55,683 bases of DNA from Sva-07 sp964651825 (GTDB lineage Bacteria; Actinomycetota; Acidimicrobiia; Acidimicrobiales; Ilumatobacteraceae). The stretch is taken from NCBI GenBank assembly GCA_964651825.1, contig CAZYWK010000017.1, forward strand, positions 1 through 55,683, in the 5' to 3' direction. Below the pieces are notes generated by a model. That model searched no databases and was not told the DNA's origin. It saw only the letters and a list, made by a program, of their open reading frames with translations. Made by a program: the position numbers and the translations under genes. Below, piece after piece: positions 23,565 to 32,757 of the stretch; position 1 is the first letter of the stretch; every line of letters begins with the position of its first letter.

Positions 23565-25265
23565 ATGACCGGCGACGACGAGGACGCCGGGAGCGAGGCG
23601 CAGCCCGAGACCGCCACTGGTGGCGGGTTCCTCGGAATGATCGAGCGGGTCGGCAACAGGGTGCCGAACCCGACGATCATGTTCCTCTACCTCATCGCCG
23701 GGCTGATGGTGCTGTCGGCGATCCTCGCCGCGTTCGACATCGCGGTCACCGAAGACGTGGCCGTGCCGACACCGATCGCGGTGCTCGAAGACATCCGCGA
23801 GGCACTCGGCGGATCGGTCGTGCCGTACGACGTGACGACCAACCAGATCGTCGAGATCCCCGAGTACCAGATCGTCGAACAGACCTTCGAGGTCCGCAGC
23901 CTGCTGTCGGTCGACGGTCTCCGGTTCGTCTTCTCCACCTTCGTGTCGAACTTCGCCGCGTTCAGCGTCGTCGCGGTCACGCTGGTGGCGATGGCCGGAG
24001 TCGGCGTCGCCGAGCAGGCCGGGATGATGGGCGCGCTGATCCGCAAGATCGTCAAGGTCGCTCCGCCGAGTGCGCTCGCCTACATCCTCATCCTGGTCGG
24101 CGTGATCTCGAGTGTGGCCTCCGATGCCGGCTACCTGATCCTCATCCCACTCGGTGCCGCCGCGTTCCTCAGCGTCGGCCGTCACCCACTCGCCGGCATG
24201 GCAGCCGCGTTCGCCGGTGTGGGGGCGATCTTCGGCGTCAACCTGCTGATCACCCCGGTCGACAGCATGGTCACCGAGATCTCGAACGAGGCGATCGCGC
24301 TCGCCGGTGGCGAAGCGATCAACATCACGGCCAACTTCTACTTCGCCATCGTCTCGTCGCTGGTGCTCGCGGGAGTCGCCGCCTTCGTCACGGCGCGGAT
24401 CATCGAGCCCCGGCTCGGCCCGTATGTCCCTGCCTCCGACCTGGCCGTGGTCGGCGCCGTCCCGGCGATGACGGAGGAACCGCACGCCGACGAGGTCGAC
24501 GAGGCGGGCGAGGCGAGGGGGTTGCGGTTGGCGCTCTACGCGCTGATCGGTTGCGTGATCGCGATCGTGCTGCTCACCGCACCATCGGGGGCGCCGCTGC
24601 GCGATCCTGACACCGGAGCGATCATCGGCGCCACGCCGTTCATGGATTCGCTGATCTTCCTGATCGCCCTGATCTTCCTGATCTGCGGCATCTGCTACGG
24701 CATCGGTGCCAAGACGATCTCCAACGCCGACGACGTGGTCGCGGCCATCACCACGACGTTCGCCTCGCTCGGCGGGCTGATCCTGATGTTCCTGATGATC
24801 GCCGAGTTCATCGCCTTCTTCAACTACACGAACCTGCCCCGGGTGATCGCCGTCGAGATGGCCCAGCTGCTCGAGCGGGTCGACGTGCCCGCCCTGCTGT
24901 TGCTGATCCTGATGATCCTCGTGATCGCCGTGCTCGACTTCATCCTCCCCGGCGTGGTGCCGAAGTGGGCGATCTTCGCGCCGGTGTTCATCCCGATCTT
25001 CGCCCGTCTCGACGTGGCGCCCCAGACCGTGCTCGCGGCCTACCGGGTGGGCGATTCGCCCACCAACGTGCTCACCCCGTTGATGGTGTACTTCCCGTTC
25101 ATCGTCACCATCGCCCGCCGGTACGACAAGAACGCCGGCATCGGCACGCTGATCGCGCTGATGATCCCGTACGCCGCGTTCATCCTCATCGCCTGGATCA
25201 TCCTGTTCGCCGCCTGGTTCCTGCTCGGCATCCCGCTCGGCCCCGACTCACCCGTCCAGCTCTAG
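23565..25265 (+). CDS. AbgT-family transporter (p-aminobenzoyl-glutamate type)
   Basis: 566 residues with about 11–13 helices. Family hallmarks: the N-terminal MIERVGNRVPNPTIMFLYLI, a soluble insertion (about 65–115), VISSVASDAGYLILIPLGA, and near the C-terminus GDSPTNVLTPLMVYFPFIV. AbgT proteins move p-aminobenzoyl-glutamate and, in some species, export sulfonamides. ATG 23565 has GGAGGG upstream. A leucyl aminopeptidase follows 36 bp later in the same direction, so an uptake-then-hydrolysis unit for aminoacylated compounds is plausible. Confidence 0.88.
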   Translation: MTGDDEDAGSEAQPETATGGGFLGMIERVGNRVPNPTIMFLYLIAGLMVLSAILAAFDIAVTEDVAVPTPIAVLEDIREALGGSVVPYDVTTNQIVEIPEYQIVEQTFEVRSLLSVDGLRFVFSTFVSNFAAFSVVAVTLVAMAGVGVAEQAGMMGALIRKIVKVAPPSALAYILILVGVISSVASDAGYLILIPLGAAAFLSVGRHPLAGMAAAFAGVGAIFGVNLLITPVDSMVTEISNEAIALAGGEAINITANFYFAIVSSLVLAGVAAFVTARIIEPRLGPYVPASDLAVVGAVPAMTEEPHADEVDEAGEARGLRLALYALIGCVIAIVLLTAPSGAPLRDPDTGAIIGATPFMDSLIFLIALIFLICGICYGIGAKTISNADDVVAAITTTFASLGGLILMFLMIAEFIAFFNYTNLPRVIAVEMAQLLERVDVPALLLLILMILVIAVLDFILPGVVPKWAIFAPVFIPIFARLDVAPQTVLAAYRVGDSPTNVLTPLMVYFPFIVTIARRYDKNAGIGTLIALMIPYAAFILIAWIILFAAWFLLGIPLGPDSPVQL

Positions 25266-25301
25266 TCCGAGCACCACCCGTCAAATCGAAGGAGCACCAT
25301 C

Positions 25302-26762
25302 ATGCGGCTCGACGTACGCGACGCAGACATCATCACCGAGGCGGCCGACGTCGCCATCCTGCTGTGCGCCGGCACCGGCGGCCTTCCCGACGGCCTGGGC
25401 GGCTCCTTCGAGACCGATGACTTCGCCGCCGACCCCAACCAGACCGTCGTCGTCTATCCGGGCGGAGACGGCGGCCCGAAGCGGGTCGTCCTCGTCGGCC
25501 TCGGCACCGGCGCGCTGACGGCCGAGTCGATCCGCCAGGGCGCGGCCACTGGCATCCGGGAGGCTCGCCGCTTCCGTCCCGGTGCCGTCACTGTCGGTCT
25601 CGCGGGGGTGTCGATCGGCGATGGGCTCGATGCGGTGTCGCTCGGTGAGGCCCTGGCGATCGGCTTGGAGCTCGGCGCCTACCGGTTCCTCGAGCACCGC
25701 ACAGGGCTGTCCGACGCGGAGCAGTTCGAGATCGACGCCGTGACGATCCTCACCGCATCGGCGATCGGCGACGGTCTGGAATCGGGCCAGGTGGTCGCGT
25801 CCGGAGTCACGTTCGCCCGCGACCTGGTCAACACCCCACCCGAGTTCAAGACGCCGCCGAAGCTCGCCGACCGTGCCGTCGAGCTGGGGGAGCGCAGTTC
25901 GGGCGTCACCGTCACGGTGCTCGACGAGACCGAGCTGGAGGCGCAGGGCTTCGGCGGGGTGCTGGCGGTCGGGAAGGCCTCCGACAGCCCGCCACGCTTC
26001 ATCATCATGGAGTACGGAGCGGAGCTCACCGACGTGCCGACGGTGTGCCTGGTCGGCAAGGGGCTCACGTTCGACTCCGGTGGTCTGAACATCAAGCCCG
26101 AAGACGGCATGTTGAACATGAAGAACGACATGGGCGGCTCGGCCGCAGTGTTCGGCACGATGCAGGTAGCGGCCGAACTGCAACTGCCGGTGCACCTCGT
26201 CGGCCTCGTGCCGTCGGCCGAGAACATGATCAGCGGTCGGTCGTACCGGCCCGGCGACATCATCACGACGCTCAGCGGCAAGACGATCGAGGTGCTCAAC
26301 ACCGACGCGGAGGGCCGGATCATCCTGTCCGACGGGCTGTTCTACGCCCAGCGCTACGAGCCCGACGCCATCGTCGAGCTGTCGACACTGACCGGCGCGG
26401 TGATCGTCGCCCTCGGCAGCTTCGCCACCGGGGTGATGGCGACCGACCAGCCGCTCGCCGACCGCATCCTCGCGGCCGCCGAGCAGTCCGGCGACCGGGC
26501 GTGGCAGCTGCCGATGTGGCAGGACTACCACGACATGATCAAGGGCGAGGTCGGCGACCTGAAGAACCTCGGTGGGCGTCCGGCCGGTTCGATCACGGCC
26601 GGCGCGTTCCTCTCGGCGTTCGTCGGTGACTACCCGTTCGTGCACCTCGACATCGCCGGCACGGCCTGGCTCGACGCCCCGACCAAGCCCTACCAGTCCA
26701 AGGGCGGCACCGGCGCCGGCGTCCGCCTCGTCGTCGAATACCTCCGCACCCTCACCGCCTGA
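25302..26762 (+). CDS. pepA: Leucyl aminopeptidase, M17 family
   Basis: A cytosolic dizinc/manganese exopeptidase of 486 residues. The N-terminal macro-like domain spans about 1–150. The catalytic domain holds the metal and active-site motifs VGKGLTFDSGG, MKNDMGG and the M17 signature NTDAEGRI. Ribosome site GAAGGAG precedes the ATG by about 8 nt. Co-oriented with the AbgT-type transporter. M17 peptidases also hydrolyse Cys-Gly in glutathione turnover, so the physiological substrate is open. Confidence 0.94.
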   Translation: MRLDVRDADIITEAADVAILLCAGTGGLPDGLGGSFETDDFAADPNQTVVVYPGGDGGPKRVVLVGLGTGALTAESIRQGAATGIREARRFRPGAVTVGLAGVSIGDGLDAVSLGEALAIGLELGAYRFLEHRTGLSDAEQFEIDAVTILTASAIGDGLESGQVVASGVTFARDLVNTPPEFKTPPKLADRAVELGERSSGVTVTVLDETELEAQGFGGVLAVGKASDSPPRFIIMEYGAELTDVPTVCLVGKGLTFDSGGLNIKPEDGMLNMKNDMGGSAAVFGTMQVAAELQLPVHLVGLVPSAENMISGRSYRPGDIITTLSGKTIEVLNTDAEGRIILSDGLFYAQRYEPDAIVELSTLTGAVIVALGSFATGVMATDQPLADRILAAAEQSGDRAWQLPMWQDYHDMIKGEVGDLKNLGGRPAGSITAGAFLSAFVGDYPFVHLDIAGTAWLDAPTKPYQSKGGTGAGVRLVVEYLRTLTA

Positions 26763-26861
26763 CCACCTCCGGCCAGGGCGATGGCGATGTCGCGTCATCG
26801 GTGCACGACATCCACATCGCTCGGCGAATCGGGGCGCGCTTGCCGCGCCGCACCGAGTGTG

Positions 26862-26875
26862 CGAACATGTGTTCG
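26862..26875 (+). promoter_or_regulatory. LexA box abutting the dinB start codon
   Basis: CGAACATGTGTTCG is a perfect palindromic CGAAC-N4-GTTCG site, identical in core to the mycobacterial SOS consensus. It ends one base before ATG 26876, so bound LexA would cover the transcription or translation start itself. The upstream in-frame ATG at 26867 lies inside the box and is unlikely to be used. Confidence 0.88.
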
Positions 26876-28144
26876 ATGACGTTCGAACAATCGACGCTGG
26901 CCGGGGTGGAGACGGCCGCGGACGCGCGGTCGCGGCGGGGACGCATCGAGGCGCAACGCACCGAGGCGACCATCCTGCACGCCGACCTCGACTCGTTCTA
27001 CGCCTCGGTCGAACAGCGCGACGATCCGTCGCTGCGGGGCAAGCCGGTCACGGTGGGCGGTGGTGTGGTGCTGGCGGCGAGCTACGAGGCGAAGCGGTTC
27101 GGCGTGCGCGCACCGATGCCGGGCAGCGAGGCACGCCGGTTGTGCCCGAACTTGGTCGACGTCCCGCCCCGCTTCGACGCCTACCTCGAAGCGAGCAAGG
27201 CGGTGTATGCGATCTTCGACGACACGTCGCCGATCGTCGAACCGATGTCGATCGACGAGGCGTTCATCGACGTCGCCGGGCTGTGGCGCATCGCCGGCAC
27301 GCCGCGCGAGATCGCCGCCAGGCTCCGCGAGCGCGTCGCCGACGAGGTCGGTCTGCCGATCACGGTCGGCGTGGCGCGAACGAAGTTCCTCGCCAAGGTG
27401 GCGAGCGGCGTCGGCAAACCCGACGGGCTCCTCGTCGTCGATCCCGACCGCGAGCTCGAGTTCCTCCACCAGCTCCCGGTCGAGCGGCTGTGGGGCGTCG
27501 GTGCCGTCACTGCGAGCAAGCTGAACGACCGCGGCATCTACACCGTCGGCGAGGTGGCGGCGATGGAGCAGGCCGCCCTGACGGCGATCGTCGGACGCAA
27601 CACAGCGCGCCAGCTGGACGCGCTCGCCCACAATCGCGACCCTCGACGCGTCGAGGGTGGCCGGCGACGTCGCTCGATCGGATCGCAACAGGCGCTCGGC
27701 CGGCGACGTCGCTCGCGCGACGACATCGACGGCGTCGTGCAACGGCTGGTCGATCGGGTCACGTCGCGGATGCGCAAGGCCGAGCGCGTCGGCCGCACGA
27801 TCACCCTGCGCTTCCGGTTCGACGACTTCACGAGGGCGAGCCGGGCCCACTCGCTGGCCGATGCGACCTCGTCCACCGCGGTCGTGTTGGCCACCGCGCG
27901 GGCGGTGCTCGACGCCAACTGGTCGTTGGTCGAGGCGCGTGGCATCACCCTGTTGGGGCTGTCGGTCGGCAACCTCCACGACGAAGATGCCGTGCAGCTC
28001 ACGCTGCCGTTCGAGCGTGCCGCGGCCGATGCGCTCGACACGATCGTCGATTCGGTGCGGCACCGGTTCGGCGGCTCGTCCCTGGTCCGGGCGACGTCGT
28101 TGCGCGCCGATCCGGGCTGGTCGATGCCGATGCTTCCTGATTGA
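26876..28144 (+). CDS. dinB: DNA polymerase IV (Y family)
   Basis: A translesion polymerase of 422 residues. Palm/fingers motifs ILHADLDSFYASVEQR and SIDEAFIDVAG contribute the catalytic acidic residues; KFLAKVASG lies in the palm, a helix-hairpin-helix thumb is around VERLWGVGAVTASKL, and the little finger starts near 240 (RRRRSIGSQQAL). No obvious C-terminal clamp-binding motif beyond QLTLPFE at about residues 380–386, which fits a beta-clamp peptide (QLxLPF). Control by LexA is indicated by the adjacent box. Confidence 0.95.
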   Translation: MTFEQSTLAGVETAADARSRRGRIEAQRTEATILHADLDSFYASVEQRDDPSLRGKPVTVGGGVVLAASYEAKRFGVRAPMPGSEARRLCPNLVDVPPRFDAYLEASKAVYAIFDDTSPIVEPMSIDEAFIDVAGLWRIAGTPREIAARLRERVADEVGLPITVGVARTKFLAKVASGVGKPDGLLVVDPDRELEFLHQLPVERLWGVGAVTASKLNDRGIYTVGEVAAMEQAALTAIVGRNTARQLDALAHNRDPRRVEGGRRRRSIGSQQALGRRRRSRDDIDGVVQRLVDRVTSRMRKAERVGRTITLRFRFDDFTRASRAHSLADATSSTAVVLATARAVLDANWSLVEARGITLLGLSVGNLHDEDAVQLTLPFERAAADALDTIVDSVRHRFGGSSLVRATSLRADPGWSMPMLPD

Positions 28145-28153
28145 GGTGGTCGT

Positions 28154-28741
28154 TCAGGCCCGGTGGGGCGAGGTCCATTCGACGGGATCGTTCCAGCGGT
28201 CGATCGTGCGGTTCTCTCGCTCCCAACCGAGGATCGACAACGACGTCGTGTCGAGCGTGAATCGGCGGCCGGCGGCCGGTGGCAGGTCGATCCAGCGGGC
28301 GGCCAGGATGCGCAGGAAGTGTGAATGGGACACGAGCGCGGTGGGCCCGTCGAGCGCGGCGACGTGTTCGATCACCCGGTCGGCGCGGGCGCCGACGTCG
28401 TCGATCGACTCACCCCCGGTCATCGGATGGGTCCACACCGACCAGCCGGGGGTGGATCGTCGGATCTCGTCGGTGGTGCGGCCCTCGTAGATGCCGTAGT
28501 CCCACTCCATCAAGTCGTCGTCGCGGTCGGGTTCCAGCCCGCCGAGCTGGGCGGTCTCCCACGCCCGCTGCAGCGGGCTGCACAAGCAGCGCTCGACGCC
28601 GAACGTGCGCAGTGCGCCGGCGATCGCCCGGGCGTCGTCGCGGCCGCTGTCGGTGAGCGGGACGTCGCTGCGCCCGGTGTGCTTACGCTCGACACTCCAT
28701 GCCGTCTCGCCGTGACGGACGAGAACGATTCGGCCGGCCAT
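28154..28741 (-). CDS. Histidine phosphatase family protein (phosphoglycerate-mutase-like)
   Basis: 195 residues. LVRHGETAWS supplies the phospho-acceptor His and the RHG motif, with SPLQRAWETA, LMEWDYGIYEGRT and SHSHFLRILAARW giving the second His. The pattern LxEWDYGxYEGxxTxEI is found in cobalamin-pathway and broad-specificity phosphatases, so a small phosphoester substrate is likely but not identified. Start ATG at 28739–28741. It ends 9 bp from the convergent dinB stop. Confidence 0.88.
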   Translation of the reverse strand: MAGRIVLVRHGETAWSVERKHTGRSDVPLTDSGRDDARAIAGALRTFGVERCLCSPLQRAWETAQLGGLEPDRDDDLMEWDYGIYEGRTTDEIRRSTPGWSVWTHPMTGGESIDDVGARADRVIEHVAALDGPTALVSHSHFLRILAARWIDLPPAAGRRFTLDTTSLSILGWERENRTIDRWNDPVEWTSPHRA

Positions 28742-28746
28742 TGCGG

Positions 28747-29097
28747 TCAGGTGGGTGACGTGGTCGGGCGGTACCGGTTGCTCCCGAGGTACGAGCCGAT
28801 GTCGAGGATGAACCCGAACGCGACGAAGAACCACCCGATCGCGGACACGCCGCCGATCGGGGCGAAGGCCAGGACGTAGAAGAACGTCGTGTACGGCAGG
28901 AACAGCAGTCCGGCGAGCGGCAGGAGCCATTGATCGTCGAAGGCGATGCCGATGCGGTCGGTGAACAGCCAGGTGAGCAGCAGCGCGATCCGCGGGAAGG
29001 CTGATCCGAGCAGGAGAACGAGACAACCACAGGCCATCGCCCCAGCCTGCCAGGTCCGACCGGGCCACACCGCGACCGCCGCCCACCAATCGAACAT
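28747..29097 (-). CDS. Hypothetical small membrane protein
   Basis: 116 residues from ATG 29095–29097 (MFDWWAAV). Hydrophobic helices at about 20–40, 52–72 and 78–100. The C-terminal ends DIGSYLGSNRYRP, like other short bacterial membrane proteins of unknown role. Its start codon lies within the LexA-like site that precedes the divergent helicase, so the two genes may be co-regulated. It sits 5 bp upstream of the phosphatase gene on the same strand and is probably co-transcribed. Confidence 0.65.
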   Translation of the reverse strand: MFDWWAAVAVWPGRTWQAGAMACGCLVLLLGSAFPRIALLLTWLFTDRIGIAFDDQWLLPLAGLLFLPYTTFFYVLAFAPIGGVSAIGWFFVAFGFILDIGSYLGSNRYRPTTSPT

Positions 29098-29104
29098 GTG
29101 TGCG
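29091..29104 (+). promoter_or_regulatory. Imperfect LexA-like site upstream of the helicase gene
   Basis: CGAACATGTGTGCG differs from the perfect dinB box by one base (GTGCG for GTTCG). It lies upstream of TAGGGT (29122–29127), in the -35 region of the predicted leaderless helicase promoter. Affinity for LexA would be lower than at the perfect boxes. Confidence 0.5.
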
Positions 29105-29135
29105 ATGTCACTCCCGCTCGCTAGGGTCGACTTCG

Positions 29136-32033
29136 ATGGCGATCTCATGTGCGTACTGCGGGGGCGAACACGCCGCGCCCGCGCAGGTACGGCAGTGCTG
29201 GATCGACGGCGGCCGGCCTGACGTGACCGCTGAGATCACCGACGCCGCCGGCGAGCCCGCCCACGCCCAGGTCGCCGAGCACCGCCCCGAGCCGCGTCCC
29301 ACGGCGTCGCGCGCAGCTGCGCCGCGCCGGGTCGCGCCGCCGGCCCCCGTGCCGCGTGGTGTGGCTGCCGCTGTTCCAGGGCCCGAACAGCTTGGCCGGA
29401 ACGCGGTCGTGGCCGCGGGCACCCGGGCACCGTCGCCCTGGGACCACTCCGCGGTCGTCTCGATCACGGCCTCCGTCATCGGCTCACCGGCCGAAACATG
29501 CGCGCAGCTCCGCCGGGCGAGTGCCTCCCGCGAGCGGGTGGTGATCGAAATCGCCCACGACGTCGCGTTCGAGCTTCACGATGTCCCCGCGTCCACGACC
29601 ACGACTCCACCGTTCGAACTGGGGCCACGGTTCGCGTTCGAGCTCGACGAGCTGGCCCACCTCGTCTGGTCGAACGCGCTCGACCTTCGCGATCCGGCGC
29701 GCCCGATCTGGTCCGCTCTCGACCAGGCGATCGCAGCGGGCGCCAGCGTCGTGGCGCCCGGCGCGGCCGGCGACGTCGTGCTCCCCGACGGCGTCACCGC
29801 GTGGATCGACGGCGGGCCGATCCGCCATCACGATCCGATCGATGGCGTTGCTGTGCTCCACGCCATCTCGTTCGAGCACGGCTCGTTCGGCCTGCCGTCG
29901 CCCAACGAGTGCGGGGCCGACCTCGCACCCGACCAACTCGCGGCAGTCACCCATCCCGGCGGCGCCGCGCGCATCATCGCCCCCGCCGGCTCCGGCAAGA
30001 CGCGCGTGCTCACCGAACGCGCCCGGCACCTGCTCGAGCGCTGGCGCGTGCCGGCGAGCGCGCTGAGCCTCGTCGCCTTCAACAAGCGCGCCCAGGAGGA
30101 GATGCGCGAGCGCACTCCCGACCTGCGCGGCCTGCACGTCCGCACACTGAACTCGATCGCGCTCGCGATCGTCAACGGCTCGGCGCCCTTTGCCTCCCAG
30201 CCACGCACGTGGCGCACGATCGACGAGCCCGACGTCCGGCGCATCATCGGCGACCTCGTGTCGTTCCCGAAGCGGCGCAACAGCGACCCGGTGGCGCCGT
30301 GGATCGAGGCGCTCAGCCTGATCCGGCTCGGCCTCGTGCCGCCCGAGGAGGCCGAGCAGCGGTACGACGGCGACGTCGAAGGCCTGGCGTCGGTCTGGCC
30401 TACCTACCGGGCCCGGCTCGAGCGGCAAGGCGTCGTCGACTTCGACGACCAGATCTACCGGGCGCTGCTCGTGCTGTTGTCCGACGCCGATGCCCGTCAC
30501 GCCGCCCAGCGCGCCTGCCGCCTGATGCTCGTCGACGAGTTCCAGGACCTCACCCCAGCGCATCTCCTGCTCGTCCGTCTGCTTGCCGCCCCGGGCGGCG
30601 CCGTGTTCGGCGTCGGCGACGACGACCAGACGATCTATGGCTACAACGGCGCCGATCCGGCGTGGCTGATCGAGTTCGCCGACCTGTTCCCCGGAGCGGG
30701 GGAGCACCCCCTCGAGGTCAACTACCGGTGCCCAGCCGGCACCGTCGAGGTCGTCGATCGGCTGCTCCGGCACAACCGCCGTCGCGTTCGCAAGACGATC
30801 CGCGCCGCCTCCACCGATCCCGGCGGATGGTCGATCGATCGCGCCGTCGATCCGGTCGCGGCGAGTCTCCACGCGGTCGAGGGCGCGATCGCTGGTGGGG
30901 CCCGGCCGAACGAGGTGGCCGTGCTCGCCCGCGTCAACGCCACCTTGGCGCCGATCCAGGTCGCGCTCAGCGCCGCCGGCGTGCCGATCGCCGGTGGGAT
31001 CGGCCTCGAATTCGCCGATCGCACCGCGGTGCGCAGCGTGCTCGCGTGGCTGCGACTGGCGACGGCCGAAAACCGTGGCGCCGGCCTGGCAGCTGACGAT
31101 CTCCGCGAAGCGCTCCGCCGGCCATCACGCTCGTTCCATCCGCGCATCGGCGACTGGATCGCCGAGCAGCGGTCGGTCGTCGATCTGCACCGGCTCGCCG
31201 CCCGGTTGAACAACGAGCGCGACAGCGACCGGCTCGTCGAGTTCGCGTCCGACGTCCAGGACCTCCAGAAGATGGTCCGCAGCGGTGCGACGACGTCCGA
31301 TGTCGTGATCCACCTCATCGACGAGATGGGCCTCGCCGGCTCTGTCGCCACCCTCGACGTGCACCGCAGGGGCATGAACCGGGCCGCTCAGGGCGACGAT
31401 CTCACCGCGGTCCGCCAACTGGCGGCCCTGCACGACGAGGTGGCGAGCTTCGAGTCGTGGCTGCGCTCGCGCCTGGCGGTCAAGCGTTCTGCCGACGGCG
31501 TGCTGCTCGCCACCGTTCACCGGGTGAAGGGCCAGGAGTGGCCACACGTCGTGGTGCACTTCGCCGATCGTGAGCAGTATCCGCATCGGCTCGCCGAGGA
31601 CGTCGAAGAGGAGCGGCGGCTGTTCCACGTCGCCATCACCCGGTGCCGAACGCACGCGACGATCGTCACGGGTCCCTCGCCCAGCCCGTTCGTCGAGGAA
31701 CTGACCACCGAACCCTCGCCCGAGCGTGTCGTGTCGACGCATCGCCCCGACCAGCCGGTGGCGCGCCGAACCGCAGCGTCTGCGAGCTCCTCGGCCGACA
31801 TCGCGGCGTCGCTCGACGAAGCCGGGCAGGCCCGTTTCGAGGTCCTCAAGGCCCTGCGCAACGAGCTGCGCGACGGCAAGCCGGCCTATGTGGTGTTCGA
31901 CAACAAGACTCTGGTAGCCATCGCCCGCGCCATGCCGACGACCCGGACGGAGCTGGCCCGCATCCCCGGTGTCGGGCCGGCCAAGCTCGACCGTTATGGC
32001 GACGCCGTGCTCGCCGCGCTGGCCGCTGTGTGA
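29136..32033 (+). CDS. UvrD/Rep-type SF1 DNA helicase with N-terminal Cys/His motif and C-terminal HRDC domain
   Basis: 965 residues from ATG 29136, 8 nt after TAGGGT (29122–29127). Residues 1–25 carry Cys5-x2-Cys8-x3-His12-x8-Cys21 (CAYCGGEH…QCW), a likely zinc knuckle. Residues 30–270 form a Pro/Ala linker and an unrecognised domain. The helicase core starts at 275: Walker A APAGSGKT with Lys288, Walker B LVDEFQDLTP, GDDDQTIYGYNGA, VNYRCP, and motif VHRVKGQEWPHVVVHF, VAITRC. The HRDC domain (about 880–960) ends IPGVGPAKLDRYG. Similar to mycobacterial UvrD2-type helicases in having HRDC, but with a long novel front. A role in DNA repair is supported by the LexA-like site. Confidence 0.88.
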   Translation: MAISCAYCGGEHAAPAQVRQCWIDGGRPDVTAEITDAAGEPAHAQVAEHRPEPRPTASRAAAPRRVAPPAPVPRGVAAAVPGPEQLGRNAVVAAGTRAPSPWDHSAVVSITASVIGSPAETCAQLRRASASRERVVIEIAHDVAFELHDVPASTTTTPPFELGPRFAFELDELAHLVWSNALDLRDPARPIWSALDQAIAAGASVVAPGAAGDVVLPDGVTAWIDGGPIRHHDPIDGVAVLHAISFEHGSFGLPSPNECGADLAPDQLAAVTHPGGAARIIAPAGSGKTRVLTERARHLLERWRVPASALSLVAFNKRAQEEMRERTPDLRGLHVRTLNSIALAIVNGSAPFASQPRTWRTIDEPDVRRIIGDLVSFPKRRNSDPVAPWIEALSLIRLGLVPPEEAEQRYDGDVEGLASVWPTYRARLERQGVVDFDDQIYRALLVLLSDADARHAAQRACRLMLVDEFQDLTPAHLLLVRLLAAPGGAVFGVGDDDQTIYGYNGADPAWLIEFADLFPGAGEHPLEVNYRCPAGTVEVVDRLLRHNRRRVRKTIRAASTDPGGWSIDRAVDPVAASLHAVEGAIAGGARPNEVAVLARVNATLAPIQVALSAAGVPIAGGIGLEFADRTAVRSVLAWLRLATAENRGAGLAADDLREALRRPSRSFHPRIGDWIAEQRSVVDLHRLAARLNNERDSDRLVEFASDVQDLQKMVRSGATTSDVVIHLIDEMGLAGSVATLDVHRRGMNRAAQGDDLTAVRQLAALHDEVASFESWLRSRLAVKRSADGVLLATVHRVKGQEWPHVVVHFADREQYPHRLAEDVEEERRLFHVAITRCRTHATIVTGPSPSPFVEELTTEPSPERVVSTHRPDQPVARRTAASASSSADIAASLDEAGQARFEVLKALRNELRDGKPAYVVFDNKTLVAIARAMPTTRTELARIPGVGPAKLDRYGDAVLAALAAV

Positions 32034-32096
32034 GTTCGGCGTGAACAGCTCCGCTCGACCAACGCGTCTGCCTGCCGCGCGGTAGGTTGGGGCTCC

Positions 32097-32747
32097 GTGA
32101 CTGACGTGGCCTACCTGCTCGATCGCCCGACATGGCGCGGTCGCATGCACACCTGGGCGTTCGTCGCCGCCGTCCCGGCGGGGCTGTTGTTGATCATCCT
32201 CGCCAGCGGCGCCGCGGCGATCGTGGCCGCGTCGATCTACACGGCGTCACTGCTGTTGCTGTTCGGCACCTCGGCGTCGTACCACCGGCTGGCGAAGTCC
32301 GTGCGCTCGAGGCAGATCATGCAACGCCTCGACCACTCGATGATCTACGTCCTCATCGCCGGCACGTACGTGCCGCTCTGCCTGGTGGGGATGCCACCGT
32401 CGTGGGGCATCCCGGTGCTGGCGGTCGTGTGTGCGTGCGGAGCGGTCGGCATGGTGATGAAACTCGCGTGTTTCCAGCGCGCCCAGTGGCTGTCGTACGC
32501 GTTGTACCCGGTCATGGGCTGGGTTGCTGTGGTGGCCGCGCCCGTGCTCGTCACCCACCTCACCGTGTTGCAGCTCGTCCTCATCGCCGCCGGCGGCATC
32601 GCGTACACCGTCGGGTTCCCCGTCCTCCTGGTGCGACGGCCCGACCCGTGGCCGACCGTGTTCGGCTACCACGAAGTGTGGCACCTGCTCACCGTCGTGG
32701 CGGCGGCGTTGCACTTCGCCGCTGTCAGCGACGTTCTGCTCGCCTGA
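32097..32747 (+). CDS. Hemolysin III / PAQR-like membrane protein
   Basis: 216 residues, seven helices. Hallmarks of the family are SASYHRL near 61, the LDHSMIYVLIAGTYVPL segment with Asp and His, and the C-terminal GYHEVWHLLTVVAAALHF with three histidines, the metal-binding set of PAQR/HlyIII proteins. GTG start at 32097, 8 nt after TAGGTT (32083–32088). Its stop is 10 bp from the convergent korB stop. The enzymatic role (ceramidase-like hydrolase) is inferred for the superfamily only. Confidence 0.9.
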   Translation: MTDVAYLLDRPTWRGRMHTWAFVAAVPAGLLLIILASGAAAIVAASIYTASLLLLFGTSASYHRLAKSVRSRQIMQRLDHSMIYVLIAGTYVPLCLVGMPPSWGIPVLAVVCACGAVGMVMKLACFQRAQWLSYALYPVMGWVAVVAAPVLVTHLTVLQLVLIAAGGIAYTVGFPVLLVRRPDPWPTVFGYHEVWHLLTVVAAALHFAAVSDVLLA

Positions 32748-32757
32748 TCCGTCGCCG

